39,208 bases of DNA. Source: a virus. The stretch covers positions 1-39,208 of IMG/VR virus record IMGVR_UViG_3300044613_002337; one strand, written 5' to 3'. This document shows positions 7,127 to 17,704 of the stretch, in pieces. The notes under the pieces are model-generated. The model was not told where the DNA came from, searched no databases, and was given only the letters and a program-made list of their open reading frames with translations. The first letter of the stretch is position 1. Each line of letters opens with the position of its first letter. The translations under genes were made by a program, and so were the position numbers.

Positions 7127-10100
7127 TTATTCTACTTCCAAAATAGGTTCGGAAGAATCTCTACCAGTTTTATTTACTTTTAATGTATTCGGATTAGATA
7201 TAAATGTTTCAATCGGAGAACTACCATCTAGTGTAGTTGCCGCAGTATTTTTAGAACCCTTAAAGAAACTATTTTGTAATCCCCTAGTTAAATCGGAAGT
7301 AAATTTATTATGCGTTGGTAAATATCCATTTACATTTGTTACTTCTATTACATTGCCCCCAACTGTTGGACTATTTGGTGCACCGAATGGTTGAATATTT
7401 AATCGTGTTTCAGTATAAGTTTGAATATCCGAAACATATCCACCACGTGGGTCTCCCAATCCGTTTGCAGATGCGGTAATTGCAAATTTTTGTATAATTC
7501 TTTCTTTTTCTTCCGTAACTAATTGTACTTTAATTCGTTCTTTAACAACTCTATTATCTTTATTAAAATAAGTTCTAATCGCGGAACCGTTTTGTGCGTA
7601 TATACCAAACCCAATTGTTTCAAATTCAGTTTGTCCTATAACTTGATTGGAATTTATAATATCAATTTCAGTTACAATTGTAGGGGTTCCTAAATCTGCA
7701 TCTATAGTTATTTCTTTTTGATAATAATCCGAATTAAAAACAAAATTAGAATTCATATCAATAGTAGAATCCTGTTGATAATTTTCAGCCAATAAATTAT
7801 TTACCGATGCAGTTGAAATCAATGCTTCATACTGATTGTTTTCTACCGTTAAATTTTCTGATAAATTGGCATCTATTAATGTTTCTTTTTGAATATTTTC
7901 AAATGAAATAACACTAGTATCAGATAATTTTATTTCAGTTTCTTTCTGATAATCATCTGCAGTAGGTTTTTTGTGAACAACTTTACTTCTTTCTAAAAAG
8001 TGTGGTTCTATTAATAAACCAGTAGTTGCTTTAACCCTCGCAGGCAACATCTTTTTTAAATCTTCAAACATAGATTTCTCATATAGTTTGATTAGATTTA
8101 TGTAAGCATATATATCTCTATTATCAAATCTTTGGAAATAATAATTTCTTAAATTATCCAATGATTTATAATTTGGTTTATAATCATCCGATGGGTCACC
8201 AATGTAGTTATCAATATTTAACCCACCAAAAGTTTTAGCAATATCCATATTCAACTCTTTTGTAGGAGAGAAGAATAAACCAACTCTGTTAGAATCAGTT
8301 GGAGATTGGTCAAATGCTTTTTTAGTTGCTCTACTTTTTGAAGATAAATCTACACCAACACTTCCAGATATTTTTTGATTAGTTAAAGTATATTGGTCTT
8401 CGAATCTAACTTTATTAGTTGAAAATCTACTCGCTCCACCATCTGGATAATCCATTACAATTGTTCTATCGATTACTTCAAATTGAAATGGATATTCACT
8501 TATAGATGGGAAATTAAATGCCGATGCTGATAATAATGGTGTAGTGTTTACCGAATACAATGAAGCAGTAGTTCCATTTTCATAATCATTTCTAGTCAAT
8601 CCATTTTCAAAATAAATGTTAGTATCAACATTTATTAACGAAGATGTTTGTGCTAAATTTTTAGGATATTCAAAATCTAAACGGAAATATAAATCATCGG
8701 TTGAAGATGAAACACTATTTCCATTAATCATTTCAGGAAATGAAACGTGTTCATAAAATCTTTCAGTATCCAATACTTCAGACCATAAACGGAATTCATC
8801 CACACTACCAATATAGTTTCCACCCAATCTAATTGTAGAACCATTATTCCAATTTGTATAATTAGAAGATGATATTGATTCTTGGAATATAGTTCTTTCT
8901 TTATCGGCTTGTCTTACATCCAATTTTAATCCAGCAGAACCACTACTTACAGATATACCAAAAAATTTACCATTAAATATTGGTAATGTTGAGGTTTCTA
9001 TTGATAGTGACCCACTATAATTAAATTTAACTTTACCATAATCACTATTTGTAGAACCACTTAAATTTACATTCCAGCCACTACCACTTATTAAAGTATA
9101 TTGGGATGATTCTAATGGTTTTACAAATAATTCAATCGTATTTGGTTTAAGACTAGAAGTATTATTTGTTTGTTTCCACTCCATCTGTATTGATGAAGTT
9201 AATGCCATGTTAAGACCCGTAGTAATATTATCTATTACCAACTTACTTTTAGATGTATCGTTTATTTCAGGACCTCCAAATTCTAAAATTGAAAGATTAG
9301 ATGATGGAATACCATAACATGCCATCAATGCGTGAATACCTCTCCTAGTACCTTTATGTTTTAGTAGATATGGTAAGTTATTTACAATTCTTCTCCAAAC
9401 TTCGTTAGTTCTTTGTTTGGCCGGATTTGATTCTTTATCATTACCTTCTTTATCCTTGCCAAATACATAACTCCACAAATCGGCATCAGCTGCTAAATTT
9501 TTAGCATCCCAACTAAATGATTTTAATGTATCAAAAAGTAATTTGTCAGAAATGCCATCTTTTGCTTTATATCCTAAACCTCTACTTTTTTCAATTGATT
9601 TTGTATGGAAATAGATATTATCAAAATGATGTCCAATCATTGAGAAGAATAATAATAAACTTTCGTTTTCATCATTATTAACAATGAATTGAGGTATATT
9701 GTTTAATACATAATTTGAATTATTGGCATCATATATATTTGCAAGTTCTTCTATATTATTGTACCAATTTTTAACTTCGTTAGATGTACTCAATCTTCGA
9801 TTAGCACCATTGTAGGGCCAACTTAAAGAAGATGATGTGTATAAGAATTTTTCAAATCCATCAAATCCGTTTATTAATTGATTTTTCTTTAATTGTTGTC
9901 TTTCTGCTTCTTGTATAGATGGTAACGAACCACTATGTGCCTGTGATGCGTTAGCTGCTGATAGAGCAGTTTCATATAATTCAATTAGTTGTATTTTATA
10001 TACAAAGTTATCAATACGTTCATTTGCAGAACTGAAATGAACAAAATTCTCCCATAAATAAGTAGAACCAGACGAGTATTCGATATTTAATTCATCCGTA

Positions 10101-12103
10101 GTTATTAACGATGAACTTAAATATAGTGATACTAACTCATTAGAAGATGTGGAACCACTTAATATTATATTATCTAATGATTCGTAATTAGTAGATTGTC
10201 CTTTTACAAAGTCTACATCAATTGTAAAATTTGGTCCTTTTATTGGTGGACAACTTACATCATTATTTTCTGTTAATACAACCGTTTCAATTAAAGGATT
10301 ACTCATTAATTTTGTAATCCAGAATGTTGAATTATTCTGTATATTAGCAGGTAATGGTGAATATAGTTTTAATATAATTGAATTAACAACATCATTTGGA
10401 GCAACAAATGTATTACCTAAATTATCTGTAGACTTTTTAGATAATGTAAAATCATCAGTTTCCCAAGATGAAATTATAATTTGCTCATCGTTTCCAAAAT
10501 TAGCAAGGTGTGTTAGATACTTACTTTCTTTTGAAGGTTCATCGATTTTTAATTTTTCAGAAAAAGCATTAAATAAAGCGTTAGTAATTATATCTTCATT
10601 TAATGAAAGTGTTGGTAGTGTTAATTTTGTCAACACTTCGTATTCATTACCAATTAACTCCTCTGCTCCACTTCGATTATATGGTTTTAGTATTAATGTT
10701 ATATTAGTACTACCAACCCAGTTAGGATAATTTTCTCTTAATTTTTTAAGATTAATTTTTATAGAACCGTTTGGTGGTTGATTACTTAATAATCCAATTT
10801 TACTACCATCTTTTTGTTTTAACCAAACATCAACTGATGAAACTGCAAAAGAGGAATATGAAACTTCATAATCAATATTATAATCAGAAAACGATGGTAC
10901 ATCGATTGATTCTGCATATATGACTTCCGTAATAGCAGGGAAATCATTTATAGCAGTAAATGTTAAAATCACCTCAACTCTAGTTCCTGTTCCAAATTTT
11001 TTACTGGTTGGAACAAAAAATATTTTTTTAGAACCGTAAACCTCATTAAAATCTTTTTGAAAGAATATAGTTACTTCTTTGTCACTAGCTGGAATTTCTA
11101 AAACTTTATCAGCCGAAAGATATACTAAAACGGAATCTGCGAATTCAGTATTAAATGGAATTACTATACTTTTTTCTGTATCCGAATCTTTTACATTAAC
11201 ATTATATTGTATTTGATTTAATACTACTGTAGGTGATTCGGATTTAATTTCTCTTTCAGCTTCAATTACAACACCTAAACCTGAATTTAATAATGATGCT
11301 GGTACTCTAAATGCATAATTTTGTTTTGTTAACCTATCGTAGTTAACAGAATCTGAACCAAATTGTTGAGCAATTCCAGAATATATGTTTTTGATAAAAA
11401 TACCATCTGGTACATTACCTTTAATTTCAAAGTTAACAAACCCCCCATCTAAAATATTTTTGGGTATTGTAGAAATTCTGTTATCATATAATTGCAATTC
11501 TCCATCTACAACTATATTATCTTCAAATACAATTTGATATTTTAAACTTAAAGTAGTTAATTCCTTTATATTAGAATTAAACAAAACTTCATAACCAACC
11601 ATTGGATTATCAACGGTTACCACGTCTGCAGGTGGTGTTGGAAGTGTTTGAGTTCGTTGTAATACCTCTGTTTTAAATCTTAAAGTTATTGTTCCGAAAT
11701 TGAAGTTTTGGGTTTGTTGTTCTTCCCATACATCATCTATTAATGAATATTCTGTAACACCGATTCCCTCAACTATTTCATTCGCAAATTGTAGTTGTTT
11801 AGTATTAATTATAAATTTTGATAATACTTTTCCATTATCTAAATTTGCAGTATAAGTTTTAGGACCATTAAATTGTAAAGATGAATTATATACAATATCA
11901 ACGGATTTACCATATCCAGCAGATACACCTTCTTCAAAAAATTCTAAATCATTAGTTTCACTTACTAAATAAATTTTTAACGAAGATGGTGGGTTAGTTG
12001 GTCTATACGTGGGGGCATTGTAAGGACCAGTTTGACCTGTATTCCTAGTACTTCCGTTATTATTAAAATCCGGATAAGCGTAAAGGCTTTCTTGTTCTGC
12101 CAT
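7127..12103 (-). CDS. Very large tail/baseplate structural protein (1658 aa) with ConA/LamG-like domain
   Basis: This is the largest gene in the window. Residues 1-700 are mostly beta-rich segments. Around residue 905 is NNLPYLLKHKGTRRGIHAL followed by YGIPSSNLSILEFGGPE, a conserved block of very large tail proteins next to baseplate J genes that recalls the P2 gpI type. Residues of about 1030-1120 look like a concanavalin/LamG jelly roll (GSTIRLGGNYIGSVDEFRLW). Near 1345 is a helical block (NLRNYYFQRFDNRDIYAYI). Residues of about 1385-1472 form five imperfect ~22-aa repeats with a YQKE..ID..L pattern. By order it occupies the place of T4 gp7, the large wedge protein, but sequence alone does not prove equivalence. 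The start MAEQESLYAYPDFNNNG follows a TATTTATA element by 17 bases. Confidence 0.85.
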   Translation of the reverse strand: MAEQESLYAYPDFNNNGSTRNTGQTGPYNAPTYRPTNPPSSLKIYLVSETNDLEFFEEGVSAGYGKSVDIVYNSSLQFNGPKTYTANLDNGKVLSKFIINTKQLQFANEIVEGIGVTEYSLIDDVWEEQQTQNFNFGTITLRFKTEVLQRTQTLPTPPADVVTVDNPMVGYEVLFNSNIKELTTLSLKYQIVFEDNIVVDGELQLYDNRISTIPKNILDGGFVNFEIKGNVPDGIFIKNIYSGIAQQFGSDSVNYDRLTKQNYAFRVPASLLNSGLGVVIEAEREIKSESPTVVLNQIQYNVNVKDSDTEKSIVIPFNTEFADSVLVYLSADKVLEIPASDKEVTIFFQKDFNEVYGSKKIFFVPTSKKFGTGTRVEVILTFTAINDFPAITEVIYAESIDVPSFSDYNIDYEVSYSSFAVSSVDVWLKQKDGSKIGLLSNQPPNGSIKINLKKLRENYPNWVGSTNITLILKPYNRSGAEELIGNEYEVLTKLTLPTLSLNEDIITNALFNAFSEKLKIDEPSKESKYLTHLANFGNDEQIIISSWETDDFTLSKKSTDNLGNTFVAPNDVVNSIILKLYSPLPANIQNNSTFWITKLMSNPLIETVVLTENNDVSCPPIKGPNFTIDVDFVKGQSTNYESLDNIILSGSTSSNELVSLYLSSSLITTDELNIEYSSGSTYLWENFVHFSSANERIDNFVYKIQLIELYETALSAANASQAHSGSLPSIQEAERQQLKKNQLINGFDGFEKFLYTSSSLSWPYNGANRRLSTSNEVKNWYNNIEELANIYDANNSNYVLNNIPQFIVNNDENESLLLFFSMIGHHFDNIYFHTKSIEKSRGLGYKAKDGISDKLLFDTLKSFSWDAKNLAADADLWSYVFGKDKEGNDKESNPAKQRTNEVWRRIVNNLPYLLKHKGTRRGIHALMACYGIPSSNLSILEFGGPEINDTSKSKLVIDNITTGLNMALTSSIQMEWKQTNNTSSLKPNTIELFVKPLESSQYTLISGSGWNVNLSGSTNSDYGKVKFNYSGSLSIETSTLPIFNGKFFGISVSSGSAGLKLDVRQADKERTIFQESISSSNYTNWNNGSTIRLGGNYIGSVDEFRLWSEVLDTERFYEHVSFPEMINGNSVSSSTDDLYFRLDFEYPKNLAQTSSLINVDTNIYFENGLTRNDYENGTTASLYSVNTTPLLSASAFNFPSISEYPFQFEVIDRTIVMDYPDGGASRFSTNKVRFEDQYTLTNQKISGSVGVDLSSKSRATKKAFDQSPTDSNRVGLFFSPTKELNMDIAKTFGGLNIDNYIGDPSDDYKPNYKSLDNLRNYYFQRFDNRDIYAYINLIKLYEKSMFEDLKKMLPARVKATTGLLIEPHFLERSKVVHKKPTADDYQKETEIKLSDTSVISFENIQKETLIDANLSENLTVENNQYEALISTASVNNLLAENYQQDSTIDMNSNFVFNSDYYQKEITIDADLGTPTIVTEIDIINSNQVIGQTEFETIGFGIYAQNGSAIRTYFNKDNRVVKERIKVQLVTEEKERIIQKFAITASANGLGDPRGGYVSDIQTYTETRLNIQPFGAPNSPTVGGNVIEVTNVNGYLPTHNKFTSDLTRGLQNSFFKGSKNTAATTLDGSSPIETFISNPNTLKVNKTGRDSSEPILEVE
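7686..7951 (-). repeat. Five imperfect ~22-residue repeats inside the 1658-aa protein
   Basis: Encoded units begin YQKETEIK, IQKETLID, QYEALIST, YQQDSTID and YQKEITID, each followed by 12-17 variable residues rich in Ser/Asn. They lie between the helical block and the final beta region, so they may be a spacer or surface repeat whose copy number can vary. Confidence 0.65.
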
Positions 12104-12120
12104 TATTTGTTTTTATTTTA

Positions 12121-12128
12121 TATAAATA
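12121..12128 (-). promoter_or_regulatory. Late-type promoter element, TATTTATA core
   Basis: Minus-strand context AAGTATTTATATAAAA, 17 bases before the ATG of the 1658-aa gene. It shares the TATTTATA core but not the leading TA of the other copies. Confidence 0.42.
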
Positions 12129-12141
12129 CTTTAATATTATT

Positions 12142-13443
12142 TTATTTGATTGCACCTCTTGGTCTCGGTGTAGGAGAAATTCCAGGATTAAATTGTCCAG
12201 TTTGTCCTCTAGTATCTTCAACTAAACCTGTTTCAGATGGTATAGTTTGTTCACCAGTTCCTCCTCCTGTTGAAGTTGGAGTAGTATCCGTTGGTGGATT
12301 ATATTCTGGTACTGTTACAGGAGCCTTCTCTTCTACTACAGGTATTTTTGGAGGAGGTTGTAATGCAGGTGGTTGTGGTGGTATAACTTCAACTGGAGTA
12401 GGTGGAGTTACATTTGGAATACCTTCAAATGATACTGCCACTAATTCTGGAGAATACACATTTCTTACAATTTCTACTTTAGTATCGTACGCTTGAACTA
12501 AATTTTCAATCTGTTTTTTAACTTCCTCTACCCCAAATTCAACAGGTAACTTTTCATATTTTACAACTCTTCTATTTAATGTTTTTATATTAAATGTTAT
12601 AGAATTATTTAAAATGTTTTTTATTTCATTTAATAAATAATTAAAATCATATTGGTCACAATCATCAAATCTTTTTTCAGATGGAGACCCGAATGTGGAT
12701 TGAGCAATATCATAGTTTTTATTGTTTAACCAATATACAACACTATCTCTAAAATCTGTAAATATTTTAGTCTTAAATGCATTAAAATTACTTAATCCAA
12801 AATCTTTTTTAAGAACTGATTGAAAATCATTTCCAAATTTTGCTACCAATGCATCATCTATAGATTGTAAAGATGTTCTTTCAAACGCATCCAACCCATC
12901 TAATATATTTTTTTTATAATATTTAAAATCTCTATTTAGATTGTTTAAGTTTAAAAATTGTTTAGTATTAGTTGCGTTTATTTCAGAACTATTGGTTTTT
13001 AATGGTATAATACGAACCTCTTCTCTTGATGGAGATATTTCATGTATCCAAACTCTTTCTAATTCATTTTCACTACCAACTCTACTACGAACGAAATTAA
13101 TATTAACTTTAAGAATACCGTTTGTAAACCCTAAATCATTTAATAATTTTTCAATATTAATAGCAAGTTCTTTTTTCCCCAATGTATTAGTAAGTGAATA
13201 CATATATGAACCTATGCTATTTTTTTTTATGTATGCAACATTTTTTCCTGATTTTTGGGGTAAAAGTATATTATTAATATCGTATACAGATACTTCCATC
13301 ACATCATACTTACACTCACCAAATTCGGTTTCTTGTTTTTCGTTTTTTGTAACAATAAACAAATCTTCTGCAAGGAGAAACTGCCCTTCATTGGTTGAAT
13401 TTGAATTTATGCTATCAAAATTTGTATATTTTCTAATACTCAT
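12142..13443 (-). CDS. Tail/baseplate structural protein with proline-rich C-terminus
   Basis: 433 aa, beginning MSIRKYTNFDSINSNSTNEG. The block ERVWIHEISPSREEVRIIP (about residues 129-147) is a conserved motif in tail proteins encoded next to baseplate wedge genes in related large phages. Residues from about 345 to the end are low-complexity and rich in Pro, Thr and Gly (PPQPPALQPPPKIPVVEEK, then TSTGGGTGEQ), a likely flexible or exposed tail. It lies 38 bases upstream of the 1658-aa gene and 11 bases downstream of the coiled-coil gene. No enzymatic motif is present. Confidence 0.78.
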   Translation of the reverse strand: MSIRKYTNFDSINSNSTNEGQFLLAEDLFIVTKNEKQETEFGECKYDVMEVSVYDINNILLPQKSGKNVAYIKKNSIGSYMYSLTNTLGKKELAINIEKLLNDLGFTNGILKVNINFVRSRVGSENELERVWIHEISPSREEVRIIPLKTNSSEINATNTKQFLNLNNLNRDFKYYKKNILDGLDAFERTSLQSIDDALVAKFGNDFQSVLKKDFGLSNFNAFKTKIFTDFRDSVVYWLNNKNYDIAQSTFGSPSEKRFDDCDQYDFNYLLNEIKNILNNSITFNIKTLNRRVVKYEKLPVEFGVEEVKKQIENLVQAYDTKVEIVRNVYSPELVAVSFEGIPNVTPPTPVEVIPPQPPALQPPPKIPVVEEKAPVTVPEYNPPTDTTPTSTGGGTGEQTIPSETGLVEDTRGQTGQFNPGISPTPRPRGAIK

Positions 13444-13454
13444 AGTTTAATATA

Positions 13455-14606
13455 TTAATATGAACCTGGATTTGCTTTTACAATATTACATGGATATTCT
13501 TTAAATTCAGTTGTACCATCTTTTTTAGTTGCAATAACTTTTATAGTTCCTTTATATTCCGTTGTATTACCCCATCCCCATGGCCATTTTTCTTCTGATT
13601 CAGCCCTTTTTGGTACTGCGTTTGCATTTATTTTAAAGTCAATAGTTTCATTTCCACCACCAGCTAAATCAAAATTATTCTTCGGCACGGTTACCCAATT
13701 CCAATTATTGGCTAATTTAAGTTGAAATGTTATATTTACAGGTTGAGTATCGTTGTTTGTTATAGCCAACTGACCACCTGCCTCCCATTTGGTTGAGTTA
13801 TAATCCTTCGCATTAATTTTACCAGCCAATCCTTTTGTTATATCGGTTCTAGTTGTTGCACCTGACCACTTAATGATTGTGGTTTTAACTAAAATATCAC
13901 CACCACTTGCTAACGCAGTATTAGATGCCGATTGTTGAATAGCCTGTTGTTGTTGAACTGCGCCTAATTGAGATTGTAAACCTTCTATAATTGAATTTAA
14001 TGAATCAATCTGTTTAATCAATGCTTCAATTTGTGCTTTAAATCCTGCGTTTTGAGATTGTAAAGATGCTCTTAAAATAGATTCATCTACTGATTTTTGC
14101 ACTGCAGATTGTATCTGTGTTGCAAATTGCTCAATCACTTTTGATAACGCATCCAGTTGATTAGCCAATACATCATTGGTTTGCTCTATTGATAATCGTT
14201 TATTAGTTTCAGATAGTACTTTAGATGTTAACGTATTGATTTCAGAATTTAAAACTTCAATATCTGTTGTTAATTTTTCGACTTGTTTTCTTAAATCTCT
14301 ATTAGCAACAACCTCATCATCATATAGTGGTTTAGGTACTAAATTAAGGTTTACTTCAGGAATATTTGGCTTTAATTCCTTAACTTCAGTATCAATTGCT
14401 TTTAAAAGTTCAACATTATCTAGTTTGGATATAACTAAAGGTTTAAACACTAAAGATGATGCTACATTATCTTCATTAACTACGGTTACACCATATTCAT
14501 TTTTAGAAACTGCGGCAGAACCTGATACTTTTAGAATATTTTCTAAATCAGTATTTCTTTTTTCTTCCAATTTTAATGCAATTGCTTCTAATGATGTTAA
14601 TGCCAT
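13455..14606 (-). CDS. Coiled-coil structural protein with C-terminal beta domain
   Basis: 383 aa. Residues of about 105-225 form a long heptad-rich coiled coil (LRKQVEKLTTDIEVLNSEI, later IEALIKQIDSLNSIIEGLQ) ending in a Gln-rich stretch (QQQQAIQQS). A Trp- and Asn-rich domain that looks like a beta sandwich follows (NNWNWVTVPKNNF, KWPWGWGNTTEYKG). This shaft-plus-head design fits a short fibre, trimeric baseplate appendage or wedge connector. The function is inferred from layout and position in the baseplate cluster only. It is separated from the DNRLRE protein by 2 bases, so it is in the same operon. Confidence 0.72.
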   Translation of the reverse strand: MALTSLEAIALKLEEKRNTDLENILKVSGSAAVSKNEYGVTVVNEDNVASSLVFKPLVISKLDNVELLKAIDTEVKELKPNIPEVNLNLVPKPLYDDEVVANRDLRKQVEKLTTDIEVLNSEINTLTSKVLSETNKRLSIEQTNDVLANQLDALSKVIEQFATQIQSAVQKSVDESILRASLQSQNAGFKAQIEALIKQIDSLNSIIEGLQSQLGAVQQQQAIQQSASNTALASGGDILVKTTIIKWSGATTRTDITKGLAGKINAKDYNSTKWEAGGQLAITNNDTQPVNITFQLKLANNWNWVTVPKNNFDLAGGGNETIDFKINANAVPKRAESEEKWPWGWGNTTEYKGTIKVIATKKDGTTEFKEYPCNIVKANPGSY

Positions 14607-14608
14607 TA

Positions 14609-15670
14609 TTATACTATTTGAAATGTTAATTTATCATCAATTATAGTAGATATTTCACCATCAATTATTTTTAATTTTAATCTATATGTTCTATACAATG
14701 GTAGTGTATTTAAATCTAAAATAAAATAATTGGATGTATTATCACATGAAATTTTAGTATATTCTCCAAATGGATATATAACATCATCTGTTACATAATC
14801 TTCCAATTGATAATATGATGTTGTAGGTAAATATTTTGATTGGTCATATTCAAATGTTGTTGAAAATGACTTTAAAGGAAACATATCTCTACCTTTAATT
14901 CTAATTTTTATCTTACTATCTTTACTATATTCCGTTTTTAAATTGGTAATAATTACTTTATAATCATCTTGAGCAGAACCAGTAACTGGTAATAAACTGC
15001 CTGTTACAAATGATACATCATTCCAAACTACTTCTAATTTTGGCTCATATATAGTAGTAGTTTCTTTAGAAAAGAATTTCAATACACCATAATCTAATGC
15101 ATTTTCTTCGTTTTCTAATCCATGATGTACAATAAATCCATTATTTGGTATAGAACCACTTAACCAGCTATTAACTATACCTGTCACATTAATTCTGATA
15201 TCAGCATCTTCATAGTTATAAGATTGAGATGCTTGAGATGCAGTATACCACGTTCCCCCTTCCGCGTTTGCAGAACCAGTTGTTCCTGGCGTAAATACCG
15301 CAGTTCCTGCAGTAACATTATCTTGCCAAGTATCAACACCATTTCGGTATTTCCAACTTACACCATCCGATGTAATATTATCAAATTTAGTACCCGTTCC
15401 CATTGTCCAACTTTGCGAAACTGCGTTCGCGTGTATTGTATATTCTAAAGGAATTTCTTCTGCTTGAGAAGATTTTAGATTTAAATAAACAATAGAACCA
15501 CTTGGGATTCCCATATTAGCTACATCAAATTTTATTAAGGTTCTAGCTATATCTTTAGCGGAACCATAATATAATTTACCAACCTCTAATATCTCATCTC
15601 TACCTGCATTTTGGTCTGGTTGTTGTAAGTAGATACTGGCATCGAACGATGATGTGAATAATTTATGCAT
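14609..15670 (-). CDS. Tail protein with N-terminal DNRLRE-type beta domain
   Basis: 353 aa. Residues of about 1-220 match the DNRLRE/disaggregatase-type jelly-roll pattern: repeated N-terminal strands, ARTLIKFDVANMGIPSGSIV, a Trp-rich middle (SQSWTMGTGTKFDN), then NVTGIVNSWLSG and ALDYGVLKFFSKETT ending PKLEVVW. This fold is common in cell-wall and carbohydrate-associated proteins. The C-terminal 130 residues are a separate beta-rich region. It lies directly downstream of gp6 (1-base gap), so it is probably a baseplate or fibre-attachment component that may contact host surface glycans; this last point is inference. Confidence 0.78.
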   Translation of the reverse strand: MHKLFTSSFDASIYLQQPDQNAGRDEILEVGKLYYGSAKDIARTLIKFDVANMGIPSGSIVYLNLKSSQAEEIPLEYTIHANAVSQSWTMGTGTKFDNITSDGVSWKYRNGVDTWQDNVTAGTAVFTPGTTGSANAEGGTWYTASQASQSYNYEDADIRINVTGIVNSWLSGSIPNNGFIVHHGLENEENALDYGVLKFFSKETTTIYEPKLEVVWNDVSFVTGSLLPVTGSAQDDYKVIITNLKTEYSKDSKIKIRIKGRDMFPLKSFSTTFEYDQSKYLPTTSYYQLEDYVTDDVIYPFGEYTKISCDNTSNYFILDLNTLPLYRTYRLKLKIIDGEISTIIDDKLTFQIV

Positions 15671-15671
15671 A

Positions 15672-17702
15672 TTATAAAGCTCTTCCTTTTATATCTTTGT
15701 TAGGGTATTTTACTTCGAAAATGCAAGGGTCTAAAGATGGATATACTATCTTACCTCGAGTTGCTTCATCGATGTTGTATTTATTTGGTGAATAATTTCC
15801 ATCTCCACCACATAAATTTGATATCTTTACGGATGGTACACTCATTACTCCTTCCACGTTTGCAAGTATTAACTCTAATTCAGAAATGTTTATTGGTTTA
15901 TTAAATGTCCAATTATCAATGTTAAAATAATCTTGCACTTTAACTAAACAATTGGTAACAACTTCTCTTTTATTGTAGTTTGAATAACATATTACATCAA
16001 AGTCAACACCTATATTTACAACAAATCCATCAATCATATTCACCGCATCTGTAATCATTCGATACTCTCCTAAATATGTTTTTAGGTTCTGTTTAACTGC
16101 CTGATTTATTGGAGTTAAATGTTTATTAACATCATACCCTAAAACATACATATTAATTGCAAATGGGTTATTTACTTCATTTAATGATGATTTTTTAGTT
16201 GAAAGATACTTAATCAATTCACCTTGGATGTCCGATTTACTCATACCTTTAAATCCATCTACTAAATTAGTAAATTCTGCAATAGATGCCGGACTAGATA
16301 AAATTGAAGCAGGTGAATTATTATCTATCTCTCCATCTTGAGATACATATACTTTCGCAACTGAACCATATCTTTCTGGTAGTGATAATGCCCTTACTAT
16401 ATAATCCTGTTTAGTTACTGCTCTGTTTTGTGAACCAAATGTTGCTAAAGCATTTTGTCTAATTTCTTCAATAGATTCGGCTCCTCTACCACCTATTGCA
16501 GGTTCTAAATTTTCTACTGCAATCGATGATTTAAATGAATTATACATTCCAACAATTCCAGTTGGTATGGCCAATAAATCATCATCAAATTCAATTTTTT
16601 GAATTTTCGTTAAATCACCAACATTCACATTTGATGCAATTCCACCACCTGTTAAATATTTTATAGTTAATACTTGTCCAGCAGGAGCTATACCAAATGT
16701 ATTTGTTTTTAAAAAATTGGATGGGTCAATTCCTTGATTTAATCTATTAATAGAATTTGCCAAACCTAATCCTATATTTTTTGTATTAGGTAAAATTTGC
16801 TCATCTCTTAAATTAACATCACCACTACCAAATTGTATTTCGGTTGTATTATCTGAATTAATTTTTACAGAAAATCTACGAGGTACTTTTTGTACTTCTA
16901 AAATATATGGTACTGAACCAGAATAATATGATAATTCATTCACATTAGGTTGTTCTACAAATATACTTTCTTGAGCCAAATATGGAACTTCGTAATATTT
17001 GTTATTATTAGAATCTGCTATTGATACTATTTGTATAATGTTAGTTTCGGATAATTGGATAGTTGGATAATCCGTATCACTACCCAATGTAATACCAGTA
17101 GTATTTTCTCTAGCTGATATGGCTTTAATTTTTTTAGATACTAAATATTGAGTAGGAGTACCTGTTATAGCATCCCTTTCATATACTTCAATTGTCCTAT
17201 CAGTTGGGTTTGCAAAATCAATTGCATCAGTTGTTATAAACGATACATTACTATTTGTGGATGATTGTACCTCAAATCCAGCTTTTATTTTAAAGTAGAA
17301 TCTAGAATCAGCTTCATAATTTGTACCACTGTTATTTTGTGCATTATACACCGATGGTATTAATTGATAAACGGTTAATGTAGTTATAGCAGGTGAAGTT
17401 ACTTTGGGCTTATACCCCATAGATTGTGCCAATGATACCACATTTTTACGTTCCGTAGCGTGTGATAACATTGATTCTTTTAATTGAGTATCTTGGTAAA
17501 ATGAAAGAACATCTCCAATTGCTGCAGCTTGTTCAATAAACACCATACCAGGTGATGCTTCATTAAAATCTGAATATGTATTTGGGAAATAGGTTTTAGT
17601 AAAATCTATCAAATTTTGCTTAAACGTAGCAAAATCTTTACCAATGTAATTGATGTTTTTTGTATCACTACCCCAACTTGTATTTGATGGATTAATTGCC
17701 AT
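15672..17702 (-). CDS. Baseplate wedge protein, gp6/baseplate J-like
   Basis: 676 aa, close to T4 gp6. It forms the wedge dimer that ties the baseplate together and transmits the trigger for sheath contraction. The N-terminus has the gp6/J pattern (DFNEASPGMVFIEQAAAIGD, then VLSFYQDTQLKESML). The middle has the diagnostic RGAESIEEIRQNALATFGSQ followed by NRAVTKQDYIVRALSLP, matching the beta-J 'avT.eDY...a' motif. The gene lies 2 bases after gp25, the arrangement seen in many contractile tail systems. A TATAAATA string at 17710-17717 is so close to the ATG that it is more likely AT-rich start context. Confidence 0.93.
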   Translation of the reverse strand: MAINPSNTSWGSDTKNINYIGKDFATFKQNLIDFTKTYFPNTYSDFNEASPGMVFIEQAAAIGDVLSFYQDTQLKESMLSHATERKNVVSLAQSMGYKPKVTSPAITTLTVYQLIPSVYNAQNNSGTNYEADSRFYFKIKAGFEVQSSTNSNVSFITTDAIDFANPTDRTIEVYERDAITGTPTQYLVSKKIKAISARENTTGITLGSDTDYPTIQLSETNIIQIVSIADSNNNKYYEVPYLAQESIFVEQPNVNELSYYSGSVPYILEVQKVPRRFSVKINSDNTTEIQFGSGDVNLRDEQILPNTKNIGLGLANSINRLNQGIDPSNFLKTNTFGIAPAGQVLTIKYLTGGGIASNVNVGDLTKIQKIEFDDDLLAIPTGIVGMYNSFKSSIAVENLEPAIGGRGAESIEEIRQNALATFGSQNRAVTKQDYIVRALSLPERYGSVAKVYVSQDGEIDNNSPASILSSPASIAEFTNLVDGFKGMSKSDIQGELIKYLSTKKSSLNEVNNPFAINMYVLGYDVNKHLTPINQAVKQNLKTYLGEYRMITDAVNMIDGFVVNIGVDFDVICYSNYNKREVVTNCLVKVQDYFNIDNWTFNKPINISELELILANVEGVMSVPSVKISNLCGGDGNYSPNKYNIDEATRGKIVYPSLDPCIFEVKYPNKDIKGRAL

Positions 17703-17704
17703 TA

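Noticed and set aside
12032-12496. 154-aa plus-strand ORF opposite the proline-rich C-terminus and 1658-aa start
   Set aside because: It mirrors low-complexity Pro/Gly codons of the minus-strand gene, spans two real genes and has no start context or domain.
12941-13450. 169-aa plus-strand ORF
   Set aside because: Antisense shadow of the 433-aa structural gene, hydrophobic and Ser-rich without a family.
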